This document shows, piece after piece, positions 53,961 through 62,059 of a stretch of 64,000 nucleotides of DNA. Below the pieces are notes generated by a model. It saw only the letters and a program-made list of their open reading frames with translations. It was not told where the DNA came from and ran no database searches. Source of the DNA: UBA10438 sp964432155 (lineage in GTDB: Bacteria; Bacteroidota; Ignavibacteria; Kapaibacteriales; Kapaibacteriaceae); the NCBI GenBank assembly GCA_964432155.1, contig CAYSMF010000004.1, forward strand, positions 83,714 through 147,713, in the 5' to 3' direction. Numbering within the stretch: the first letter of the stretch is position 1; every line of letters starts with the position of its first letter. The translations under genes were made by a program, and so were the position numbers.

Positions 53961-56041
53961 CAGAGAATCTCGGATTCGATGCGGTGTACTATCGCTATAA
54001 TGCGCTCAACAAACTCACATCGGTGCATGTTGTTGATGCAACCGGACAGCATGCAACGTTCTATGGGTATGATAGTGAAGGACGCGTCAGCAGGATGTGG
54101 GCAGAACGTAGAAACGGTGGCGGATTTGGACTCGGCACGAGTATGACACCACAGCGACCAACATTGATCGAACTCGACCGGCAGTCATTGCCGCATGCCG
54201 TGTACGGCTACGATGCCGCCGATGCAGTCACCTCGGTCGAATACCCGCGACTTGGTGTGACGACCACCATCGATGTGAATGCACGTGGCGCTCAGCTGCG
54301 CACACGCACACAGAAGTTCACCCAACTGGCCCCGGTGATCTTCGAGCAGCGCCTCGCCTATGATGATCTCGATCAGATCACCGCTGCGTGGTCGACAGCC
54401 AACGGCATGGCGGATGTCGAGGACTATCATTACGATGTTCTTGGACGTCTCATTTCTGTACAAGGAACAGACGCCGCTTTGATGAACCCCAGAAGTGAAT
54501 CATACGGATATGATCTTGCAGGTAACAGACGCAATGCGCTCAACAACATCAATGGCATCGCTCAAACCTACACCCACGCCCCTACGACGAATCGTCTAAC
54601 ACGCTTTATCCAGAGCGAGGCAGGCAATCCGTTGTACCGCGATCACACGCTTGCCTACCAGAGCGACGGCGCACTTGCCACGCGCACGCGCAGTGATGCC
54701 CAGGGTGCGCAGATGGTGCAGCGCAACGAATCGTTTGCCTACGATGCATTTGGTCTGATCGAGCGCTACCGCGTGCAGCGCGATGTAGGGGGCATGCAAG
54801 GCGTATGCGCCCCTGACGCATCGTCTCAGCCCATCAGCGAATGGCGCTACCGGTTTGGTCCGCTGCAGGAGCGTGAGCAGAAGCGGCAGTATCTCAGTGA
54901 TGTGCCTGCGGGCGGACTGGCATGGACCTACACGCTGCTTGGTGCCGATGCCAAACAGCTGGCAAGCTACAACGGCATCCAGGGCGCATTCTGCGGTCAA
55001 CCCCCTACCACTGTCTGGCTCTGGCCTGTCGAGTACAACTCGTACGGGCCAGCCCACACGCGCGTGATCATGCGTCCGGGCGGCACCCCTGAGTATGTCC
55101 TGCACGACCACCTCGGCTCTGCACGCATCACGCTCGACAACGCAGCGCGCGTGATCGAATCACAATCCTACACCGCCTACGGCGACCACCGCACACACGA
55201 CGGCGAAGCATCCCGCACCTCCTACATCGGACGTGAGACGGATAAGGAATCGGACCTCGGGTTTAATGGTGTAAGACTCTACGACCCCACCTACGGCCGA
55301 TTCCTGAGTGTGGACCCGTTGTGGGGGAAGTACTTGCCGCTGCAGTCGTATCAGTATTGCCGAAACAACCCGATTATGCGCACTGATCGATCGGGCATGG
55401 CAGACTTCTTCGATGAGAACGGGAAACTTTTTGGCAACAATGGCATTGACGATGGATTGAAGTTCATTGGAAACGCTTCGGTGTATAAGAGCTATCAAAA
55501 GGAAGGCTATTCGTTTGATGACATGACACAACTCGGCGGTGTGTATCAGCTTCCAACGTCTGACCAACTCACTGAAATCATGGCTGCAATTGTTACTCCA
55601 GCAATTAACCCCATCGGCGATGCATCAAGGCGCGAGTATGGTGGCATTCTGGGGGCCAATGGGAGTTTCTATGACGCACCTCCGGGGCCCGTCGCAACGG
55701 GTACTTCGCAAGGTCCCGAAATCAACCTCAGTCCAGCCTTTGATAAGGCCGCCGCGGCGGGCACTGAGCCGTTCATCGTAGCACACTCCCACGTGAACTT
55801 TAAAACACAGAGTGAAGGTGCAACAATGGAAGGGACGTGGGCTCCCAGCCCGGACGATCGGAAGATGCTCAGCAGTATGCAGTATGGATACGGCTTAGTG
55901 GTGCTGCCTCACAGCAGTAACAAAAGCTTCTCGATGGTCACCCTCTTTCGAAGTGCCAAGAAAAATGCTGACGGACAGGTAACAGATGTGAGTGTAAGTG
56001 CCGGTACCTTGCAGAAGATCGTCGGGGGAACGAACAAATGA
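53870..56041 (+). CDS. RHS/YD-repeat protein with JAMM/JAB-like metalloprotease toxin tip
   Basis: 723 residues from a GTG at 53870 (frame-shifted from the preceding piece). YD repeats: SYDERGRVEAQLRLTENLGF, HYDVLGRLISVQGTD, YGYDLAGNRRNALNN. The RHS core has RVIESQSYTAYGDHRTHDGE and YDPTYGRFLSVDPLW, followed by NNPIMRTDRSGM. The variable tip (residues ~508-723) has the JAMM-type ligands E in RREYGGILGANG, HSH in FIVAHSHVNFK and S/D in APSPDDRK, as in RHS-linked JAB toxins. It probably acts as a metal-dependent peptidase or isopeptidase toxin. The stop overlaps the putative immunity gene by ATGA. Confidence 0.8.
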   Translation: MAYRTHGGQPFHYIVLSYDERGRVEAQLRLTENLGFDAVYYRYNALNKLTSVHVVDATGQHATFYGYDSEGRVSRMWAERRNGGGFGLGTSMTPQRPTLIELDRQSLPHAVYGYDAADAVTSVEYPRLGVTTTIDVNARGAQLRTRTQKFTQLAPVIFEQRLAYDDLDQITAAWSTANGMADVEDYHYDVLGRLISVQGTDAALMNPRSESYGYDLAGNRRNALNNINGIAQTYTHAPTTNRLTRFIQSEAGNPLYRDHTLAYQSDGALATRTRSDAQGAQMVQRNESFAYDAFGLIERYRVQRDVGGMQGVCAPDASSQPISEWRYRFGPLQEREQKRQYLSDVPAGGLAWTYTLLGADAKQLASYNGIQGAFCGQPPTTVWLWPVEYNSYGPAHTRVIMRPGGTPEYVLHDHLGSARITLDNAARVIESQSYTAYGDHRTHDGEASRTSYIGRETDKESDLGFNGVRLYDPTYGRFLSVDPLWGKYLPLQSYQYCRNNPIMRTDRSGMADFFDENGKLFGNNGIDDGLKFIGNASVYKSYQKEGYSFDDMTQLGGVYQLPTSDQLTEIMAAIVTPAINPIGDASRREYGGILGANGSFYDAPPGPVATGTSQGPEINLSPAFDKAAAAGTEPFIVAHSHVNFKTQSEGATMEGTWAPSPDDRKMLSSMQYGYGLVVLPHSSNKSFSMVTLFRSAKKNADGQVTDVSVSAGTLQKIVGGTNK

Positions 56042-57018
56042 AGCTCATCTGTGTCGCGATATTGGTGTGCTTGGCCGCTTACCATGATTGTCATGCAACG
56101 GCAAATACGAGAGACAGCATCTTTGTGTTGTATCGTTCGCTTGACACCTCCTTTCGACATGCATTCGTTGATGCGAGCGAGCTCCCGGCGATCCTTCGGA
56201 ATCTCCCCAAGGGTAGATACCCGGAACTCCAAATCGTTATGAACGAGACTGTGGCGGCACATCACGTGGTGAGTGGGATTGGGTTTATCCGTGATACGAT
56301 TGAGCTGAGTCTCACAAACGCAACGCAGGGGCTAGTCGATAGCGTGCTAGCGTCAATCCATGCCCCGAATATGTATGCATTAAGAGTCAGTTACAGGCGT
56401 AGTGCTGCACGTGTGCCTGCACATCTATCGAGATTCCCCGCACTCATGTTTTTAGCACTTAGAGCCATCGACGGATTATTCCCATGCATCAGTGCCGATT
56501 CCGTACCGAACCTTAAGATCATCTATGTGTATGGTCCACTGCGCCGAATTGAATGCGAATGTACTCCCGGACGTCGTGTTGCCATTGGCCGCTTTTCCGA
56601 AGCCGCGGCAGACTTCGATGATGATAGGCTCTTTGTGATAACTGGAATCTATTCCGATGATGCATGCGTGTTCGACACGTTTCGGACCTACGATGCCGAG
56701 AAGTTCCGAGATACGATCCCTCAGATCGGACAGCGCAGCTTTGCTGTTGTGGCGCAGGGGCGTGCACGTGCTGCTGTCGCTACCGGCGTGCTGGAGCGGT
56801 TTCTTGCTACTGTCGTAGCTCGAGTACGCAGTGGCGAGCAGGATCTTGAGATCAGGCATCCTACCGACAGAGAGGCATTCATTGCGCGCGCACTTGATCC
56901 ACGTGGCACGTGCACGATTGAAGTTCACTCCGACAAGGTGATGTTATACGAACGCTTCATCTACACAGGCCCCTTAGTCCCACTGATGAACAACCTCCTC
57001 AATGAAGGGTGCTTCTAA
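56038..57018 (+). CDS. Putative immunity protein 1 (secreted, LRR-like) for the JAMM tip
   Basis: 326 residues with signal peptide MKLICVAILVCLAAYHDCHA, so the mature form should be periplasmic or surface-bound. Residues ~70-170 have leucine-rich-repeat-like periodicity (VDSVLASIHAPNMYALRVSY, RVPAHLSRFPALMFLALRAI, ...NLKIIYVYG). The C-terminal half (RRIECECTPGRRVAIGRF onward) is unrelated. ATG overlaps the toxin stop, the usual arrangement for a cognate immunity gene. No named family is recognised. It differs from its paralogue mainly in the N-terminal half. Confidence 0.65.
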   Translation: MKLICVAILVCLAAYHDCHATANTRDSIFVLYRSLDTSFRHAFVDASELPAILRNLPKGRYPELQIVMNETVAAHHVVSGIGFIRDTIELSLTNATQGLVDSVLASIHAPNMYALRVSYRRSAARVPAHLSRFPALMFLALRAIDGLFPCISADSVPNLKIIYVYGPLRRIECECTPGRRVAIGRFSEAAADFDDDRLFVITGIYSDDACVFDTFRTYDAEKFRDTIPQIGQRSFAVVAQGRARAAVATGVLERFLATVVARVRSGEQDLEIRHPTDREAFIARALDPRGTCTIEVHSDKVMLYERFIYTGPLVPLMNNLLNEGCF

Positions 57019-57976
57019 TCAACCACCTACTTCTGTCTGGCTCTGGCCTGTCGAGTACAACTCGTACGGATCAGCCCACACGCGCGTGATCGAATCACAA
57101 TCCTACACCGCCTACGGCGATCACCGCACACACGACGGCGAAGCAGCACGCACCTCCTACATCGGACGTGAGACGGACAAAGAATCGGACCTCGGGTTTA
57201 ATGGGGTAAGACTCTACGACCCCACCTACGGCCGCTTCCTGAGCGTTGACCCGTTGTGGGGGAAGTACCTGCCGCTGCAGTCGTATCAGTATTGCCGAAA
57301 CAACCCGATTATGCGCACTGATCGATCGGGCATGGCAGACTTCTTCGATGAGAACGGGAAACTTTTTGGCAACAATGGCATTGACGATGGATTGAAGTTC
57401 ATTGGAAACGCTTCGGTGTATAAGAGCTATCAAAAGGAAGGCTATTCGTTTGATGACATGACACAACTCGGCGGTGTGTATCAGCTTCCAACGTCTGACC
57501 AACTCACTGAAATCATGGCTGCAATTGTTACTCCAGCAATTAACCCCATCGGCGATGCATCAAGGCGCGAGTATGGTGGCATTCTGGGGGCCAATGGGAG
57601 TTTCTATGACGCACCTCCGGGGCCCGTCGCAACGGGTACTTCGCAAGGTCCCGAAATCAACCTCAGTCCAGCCTTTGATAAGGCCGCCGCGGCGGGCACT
57701 GAGCCGTTCATCGTAGCACACTCCCACGTGAACTTTAAAACACAGAGTGAAGGTGCAACAATGGAAGGGACGTGGGCTCCCAGCCCGGACGATCGGAAGA
57801 TGCTCAGCAGTATGCAGTATGGATACGGCTTAGTGGTGCTGCCTCTACGCCGCGAACCCAAGTACTCCCAGATTACCCTGTTCCGAAGTGCCAAGAAAAA
57901 TGCTGACGGACAGGTAACAGATGTAAGTGTAAGTGCCGGTACCTTGCAGAAGATCGTCGGGGGCACGAACAAATGA
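57002..57976 (+). CDS. Orphan RHS cassette with a variant JAMM tip
   Basis: 324 residues. The start ATG lies within the last codons of the preceding immunity gene (17-bp overlap): MKGASNQPPTSVWLWPVEYN. The shortened core lacks the 29 residues MRPGGTPEYV...ARVI because of an in-frame 87-bp loss between two copies of GCGCGTGATC. The tip is the same as in the main RHS protein, except for the patch after GYGLVVLP, which reads LRREPKYSQITLF instead of HSSNKSFSMVTLF. The JAMM residues EYGG, HSH and SPDD are all present. It overlaps immunity gene 2 by ATGA. It may be silent until recombined into the main gene. Confidence 0.75.
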   Translation: MKGASNQPPTSVWLWPVEYNSYGSAHTRVIESQSYTAYGDHRTHDGEAARTSYIGRETDKESDLGFNGVRLYDPTYGRFLSVDPLWGKYLPLQSYQYCRNNPIMRTDRSGMADFFDENGKLFGNNGIDDGLKFIGNASVYKSYQKEGYSFDDMTQLGGVYQLPTSDQLTEIMAAIVTPAINPIGDASRREYGGILGANGSFYDAPPGPVATGTSQGPEINLSPAFDKAAAAGTEPFIVAHSHVNFKTQSEGATMEGTWAPSPDDRKMLSSMQYGYGLVVLPLRREPKYSQITLFRSAKKNADGQVTDVSVSAGTLQKIVGGTNK

Positions 57977-58968
57977 AGCCCATCTGTGTCGCGATATTGG
58001 TGTGCTTGGCCGCTCATCATGATTGTCATGCAACGGCAAATACGATAGACAGCATCTTTGTGCTTTTTAGTTCGCTTGACACCTCCTTTCGACATGCGTT
58101 CGTTGATGCGAGCGAGCTTCCCACGATCCTTCGGAATCTCCCTAGGGGTAGATCAGAGAGCCTCGACCCTTTGTCACTTAGTATCGTTATGAACGAGACT
58201 GTGGCGGCACATCACGTGGTGAGCGGGATTGGGTTTATCGGTGGTACGATCGACTTGAGTCTCAATAACGCAACGCCGGAGCTTGTCGATAGCGTGCTAG
58301 CGTCAATCCATGCCCCGAACATGTTTGGCCTAGGTGTCACCTACAGGCATGGCTCTGCCGGTGTGCCTGCACACCTATCGAGATTCCCTGAACTCAGTGG
58401 TTTAGCACTTGAAGCCATCGACGGATCATTCCCATGCATCAGTGCCGATTCCGTGCCGAATCTTAAGATCATCTATGTGTATGGTCCACTGCGCCGAATT
58501 GAATGCGAATGTACTCCCGGACGTCGTGTTGCCATTGGCCGCTTTTCCGAAGCCGCGGCAGACTTCGATGATGATAGGCTCTTTGTGATAACTGGAATCT
58601 ATTCCGATGATGCATGCGTGTTCGACACGTTTCGGACCTACGATGCCGAGAAGTTCCGAGATACGATCCCTCAGATCGGACAGCGCAGCTTTGCTGTTGT
58701 GGCGCAGGGGCGTGCACGTGCTGCTGTCGCTACCGGCGTGCTGGAGCGGTTTCTTGCTACTGTCGTAGCTCGAGTACGCAGTGGCGAGCAGGATCTTGAG
58801 ATCAGGCATCCTACCGACAGAGAGGCATTCATTGCGCGCGCACTTGATCCACGTGGCACGTGCACGATTGAAGTTCACTCCGACAAGGTGATATTGTACG
58901 AACGCTTCATCTACACAGGCCCCTTAGTCCCACTGATGAATAACCTCCTCAATGAAGGGTGCTTCTAA
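57973..58968 (+). CDS. Putative immunity protein 2 (secreted, LRR-like paralogue)
   Basis: 331 residues with signal peptide MKPICVAILVCLAAHHDCHA. From about residue 150 it is essentially identical to the first immunity protein. The first 150 residues differ at scattered positions and by a 5-residue insertion (SLDPLSLS region), chiefly in the LRR-like strands (NMFGLGVTYRHGSAGVPAHL, FPELSGLALEAIDGSFP). That suggests selection on a binding surface facing the variant toxin patch. ATG overlaps the orphan toxin stop. Confidence 0.65.
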   Translation: MKPICVAILVCLAAHHDCHATANTIDSIFVLFSSLDTSFRHAFVDASELPTILRNLPRGRSESLDPLSLSIVMNETVAAHHVVSGIGFIGGTIDLSLNNATPELVDSVLASIHAPNMFGLGVTYRHGSAGVPAHLSRFPELSGLALEAIDGSFPCISADSVPNLKIIYVYGPLRRIECECTPGRRVAIGRFSEAAADFDDDRLFVITGIYSDDACVFDTFRTYDAEKFRDTIPQIGQRSFAVVAQGRARAAVATGVLERFLATVVARVRSGEQDLEIRHPTDREAFIARALDPRGTCTIEVHSDKVILYERFIYTGPLVPLMNNLLNEGCF

Positions 58969-59935
58969 TCAACCCCCTACCACTGTCTGGCTCTGGCCTG
59001 TCGAGTACAACTCGTACGGGCCAGCCCACACGCGCGTAATCATGCGTCCGGGCGGCACACCTGAGTATGTCCTGCACGACCACCTCGGTTCGGCACGTAT
59101 CACGCTCGACAACGCAGCGCGCGTGATCGAATCACAGTCCTACACCGCCTACGGCGATCACCGCACACACGACGGCGAAGCAGCACGCACCTCCTACATC
59201 GGACGTGAGACGGATAAAGAATCGGACCTCGGGTTTTATGGCGTTCGGATGTACGACCCCACCTACGGCCGCTTCCTGAGCGTTGACCCGTTGTGGTCGA
59301 AGTACCTGCCGCTGCAGTCGTATCAGTATGCGGGGAATAATCCGGTGATGATGTTGGATAGAAGCGGTAAGGACTATGATCTTGTTATCGATGAAAAGGC
59401 AGGAACTGCGACTGTAAAGGCAACCTTTTTCGTAGATGCCAAATCCGAGAAAGCGGCCAAGGAGGCGGCGGGCGAGTTAAATGCGTTGGAGCCTCAAAAA
59501 TTAGTCCTCAATGGTGTAACGTATTCTGTGGTCTTCGAAATAGCAGTCAAACTGGCTGATGGTGACCCCATGGACGCATTCAGTGCTGCGAGGTACGGAA
59601 CTTCCAACGAATTGGGTGAAGTAGTCGAAGAAGGACAGCATGCGGTGAACAGTATTGGTACTATTCCACGTGACAGCGATGCGATTGGACGAGATGCTGC
59701 AGCAGAGCTGAAAGCAGGAGCCAATATCTGGGTGAGGGCGCAGTACGCATCTGACGTACGGGTGTTAAAGCATGAAATGCTCCACGCCCTCGGAGCAGAT
59801 CATCAAGACAGAGGAGTCATGACTGAATCAGTGCACGACACGTTCTTCAATAGACATGTCAATGAAAATGTGATCGAACAGATGATCACGAAGCCGATCA
59901 GGGAAGATCAGCAGCGTAAGGTGATCAAGCCATGA
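58952..59935 (+). CDS. Orphan RHS cassette with metzincin-type metalloprotease tip
   Basis: 327 residues. The start overlaps the end of immunity gene 2 (MKGASNQPPTTVWLWPVEYN). The core is complete (VLHDHLGSARITLDNAARVI, YDPTYGRFLSVDPLW) and ends in a different junction, QYAGNNPVMMLDRSGKDYD. The tip (residues ~130-327) contains VLKHEMLHALGADHQDRG, an HExxHxxGxxH zinc motif, followed by VMTESVHDTF with a Met-turn-like VMT. This is the signature of metzincin peptidases. The stop overlaps the next gene by ATGA. It is probably a peptidase toxin. Confidence 0.78.
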   Translation: MKGASNQPPTTVWLWPVEYNSYGPAHTRVIMRPGGTPEYVLHDHLGSARITLDNAARVIESQSYTAYGDHRTHDGEAARTSYIGRETDKESDLGFYGVRMYDPTYGRFLSVDPLWSKYLPLQSYQYAGNNPVMMLDRSGKDYDLVIDEKAGTATVKATFFVDAKSEKAAKEAAGELNALEPQKLVLNGVTYSVVFEIAVKLADGDPMDAFSAARYGTSNELGEVVEEGQHAVNSIGTIPRDSDAIGRDAAAELKAGANIWVRAQYASDVRVLKHEMLHALGADHQDRGVMTESVHDTFFNRHVNENVIEQMITKPIREDQQRKVIKP

Positions 59936-61152
59936 AGATCCAGTTCATACGAGTCATCGAAGTGTTCGCAGTCGTGCTTGCGGCAGCTACTGTCTGCATT
60001 GCCCAGCAAGGTCCATATCAAACAAGCGATCCGTACTTCGGTATTGTCGAGGTCGCAATTGATAGCAACGGATTTACGGGACATGGTGATTCAGCGCTGC
60101 TGGTTGTTGACGTGTATGATGCCGCCGCGTGTATGATGGTCTATTACGGCCAACGTTACACGACGGATGCAACCACAGGTGTGATTCCTAAGGACAGCGC
60201 GTTGATTCGTTACAAGAAGCAATTGAAAAGAGCTGTGCCATCGGGACTGTACACTATAGCGTTTGACAGACCGCGCTCACCGCAATGCTACAACTGGATT
60301 CGCTGCTCGCAAGTGCCGTTGATTCCAGGCTCCGTTGTAACGATGCGCGTTTACGTCAGGAACACTGCTCTCAAAATTGATAATTTCCCAAAGTCCGACT
60401 ACATCGAAACGAAGCTGAATTCGCTGCGTGTCGTTCCTGGCTATGCAAATGATCAAACGAAGGACCAGACAACGTCGACACTTGTTCTGCGTGTCCGTGA
60501 CTCTCTTCAGGTGCCGTATCCGTTCGGAGCAGTGCTCGAGTTGGTGCGCGGCTGGGGCGCAAGATTCAAGACAGACGTATATATGCTCGATGACACCGTG
60601 ACGACGCTCACGCTAGATACAGGTGAGGTTGAAATGACCATTGATTCACGGTTTCGCCGTGACGCTGGGCTGGAGTCTCGCAGTGGCCCTATGCGAGAGC
60701 TCCCGCAGCTCATCAATCTGCGGTCAGGAGATACCGTCATTCTTGATGTGACACTTGGCGGAGCGCACACCATTGATTCATCCGCATTGTTTGGTGGCTC
60801 TCAGAGAGTCCAGCACTTCCACGGTTCTACCTCCGTCAGGCACGAAGAAGTAGCAGGCATGTCATCCCGTGACTCAGGAGTGCTTGCCCTTGAGGTGGTC
60901 GACGCTGCTACGCAGCGCCCCATTCCGAAGGCCTATGCTAGCGTTTATCAGTGGCAGTGGCACTATCAACGTCACTGGATCGTTGACAACGGAGCATCGT
61001 CTTTTGCCGCACGTACTGGTTTATATAATGTGTCATGTGATCCCACAGGACCTGATCGATGCTGGGAAGTTTCACGCCACGACGTGCTGGTGCTCCCGGG
61101 TCAGCGAACGATTGTCCGATTTGAAATGAACATGAAACAAAGCAGTCCTTGA
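59932..61152 (+). CDS. Secreted protein, putative immunity partner of the metzincin tip
   Basis: 406 residues with signal peptide VIEVFAVVLAAATVCIAQ. Beta-rich; the C-terminal part (SGVLALEVVDAATQRPIPKA, YASVYQWQWHYQRHWIVDNG, LVLPGQRTIVRFEMN) resembles a carboxypeptidase-regulatory-like/Ig-type module. No known immunity family is recognised. The role is inferred from the ATGA overlap with the toxin gene and from the same arrangement in the two preceding cassettes. Confidence 0.55.
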   Translation: MKIQFIRVIEVFAVVLAAATVCIAQQGPYQTSDPYFGIVEVAIDSNGFTGHGDSALLVVDVYDAAACMMVYYGQRYTTDATTGVIPKDSALIRYKKQLKRAVPSGLYTIAFDRPRSPQCYNWIRCSQVPLIPGSVVTMRVYVRNTALKIDNFPKSDYIETKLNSLRVVPGYANDQTKDQTTSTLVLRVRDSLQVPYPFGAVLELVRGWGARFKTDVYMLDDTVTTLTLDTGEVEMTIDSRFRRDAGLESRSGPMRELPQLINLRSGDTVILDVTLGGAHTIDSSALFGGSQRVQHFHGSTSVRHEEVAGMSSRDSGVLALEVVDAATQRPIPKAYASVYQWQWHYQRHWIVDNGASSFAARTGLYNVSCDPTGPDRCWEVSRHDVLVLPGQRTIVRFEMNMKQSSP

Positions 61153-61173
61153 GTCCTCAACGGTGATTTGTCA

Positions 61174-61617
61174 ATGCGCTCACTCAATCATGTTGCGGTA
61201 TCATGCAAGGCGGAATCTGACCTCGGCCACATTGCCTGTCCCGAAGCTTTACGAGGGAGAGTTCGGATGTACGACCCCACCTACGGCCGCTTCCTGAGTG
61301 TTGACCCGTTGTGGGGGAAGTACCTGCCGCTGCCGCGTGTAGAAGTTGACCTTATGACAGCGGTAACCAATCTTGAGCTGGGAAACTTAGTCGATGCAAG
61401 AAAACATGCAATTGCTGCCCGCGCGGAATACAAACCTGGGACTACCAACTGGTTGACCTGCACGGATGTTGCAATTCGTAGTCACATGCTAAGCGGAAAC
61501 ATTAAGGAGGCTCTGGAGCTTATCGCAGAACTTCGGCATTACCCAAAACTGTATGCAAACGAGATTGAACTCGATGCATGGCTTGGTATGATAGAGGCGT
61601 TTTGTAAGTCTTACTAA
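61174..61617 (+). pseudogene. Decayed fourth RHS cassette fused to a TPR-like remnant
   Basis: An open frame of about 147 codons starting near the ATG at 61174 (a TTG at 61168 is in frame). It keeps ESDLG and then VRMYDPTYGRFLSVDPLWGK of the RHS core, but lacks the start of the core and the NNP-DRSG junction. The core runs directly into VEVDLMTAVTNLELGNLVDA and ALELIAELRHYPKLYANEIE, a TPR-like helical tail. Both flanks look like deletion joints. No toxin motif remains. Confidence 0.65.
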
Positions 61618-61620
61618 CAA

Positions 61621-61824
61621 TTGCACTCAACCAACAGAGCGCCGAGACGAGGGCGTCCAATTGAGCGGTATCAACGCTTCAAAACGCAACTCAGGAACAC
61701 CTCCACCACACGACAGGCCTACATCTCTCTAAGCGTTTGGCAGCTTATTGACGCCAGGGCTCAACTAGATGAAGAATTGTTCGAGCAGACAATTCTCAAC
61801 ATGCTACGCTATTTGCGACGTTGA
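61621..61824 (+). CDS. Small basic hypothetical protein near the integrase
   Basis: 67 codons from a TTG at 61621: an Arg-rich start (APRRGRPIERYQRFKTQLR) is followed by ISLSVWQLIDARAQLDEELF and a basic end. There is no ATG near the start, and the frame could be a remnant. The charge suggests nucleic-acid binding. Nothing more can be said. Confidence 0.35.
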   Translation: MHSTNRAPRRGRPIERYQRFKTQLRNTSTTRQAYISLSVWQLIDARAQLDEELFEQTILNMLRYLRR

Positions 61825-61860
61825 AAAGTACTGCATAAGCAACACAGGCTCGGGGTGTTT

Positions 61861-62010
61861 GTGGAGTTCATTTATAGGCATCGAGACAGTAAGCCGACCG
61901 TCAACGAGTTGCAACAATTCAAGCAAGACCTGAAGGCGCTAGGTACCGTCTATTCCAGTGGAGAGAACATCTCCTATGAAATCCTGGGAAAGGTCCTCAC
62001 GGAACAATAG
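61861..62010 (+). CDS. Small hypothetical protein before the integrase
   Basis: A GTG-started frame of 49 codons (EFIYRHRDSKPTVNELQQFK, then ALGTVYSSGENISYEILGKV). It is amphipathic and helix-like and ends 50 bp before the convergent integrase stop. It could be a recombination directionality factor or a relic; neither is demonstrated. Confidence 0.3.
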   Translation: MEFIYRHRDSKPTVNELQQFKQDLKALGTVYSSGENISYEILGKVLTEQ

Positions 62011-62059
62011 TACCGTATGTAACCTCATCCACTTACTTGTGAAGTTTCTTAAAGAGAGA

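Larger units (their letters stand above)
54997..59340 (+). repeat. Tandem RHS-tip/immunity cassettes (three homologous units)
   Basis: Homologous units start with TCAACC at 54997, 57019 and 58969. Unit 1 (54997-57018, 2022 bp) and unit 2 (57019-58968, 1950 bp) each carry core, JAMM tip and immunity gene. Unit 3 shares only the core, to about 59330. The 72-bp length difference equals an 87-bp core deletion minus 15 bp gained in the second immunity gene. Confidence 0.9.
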
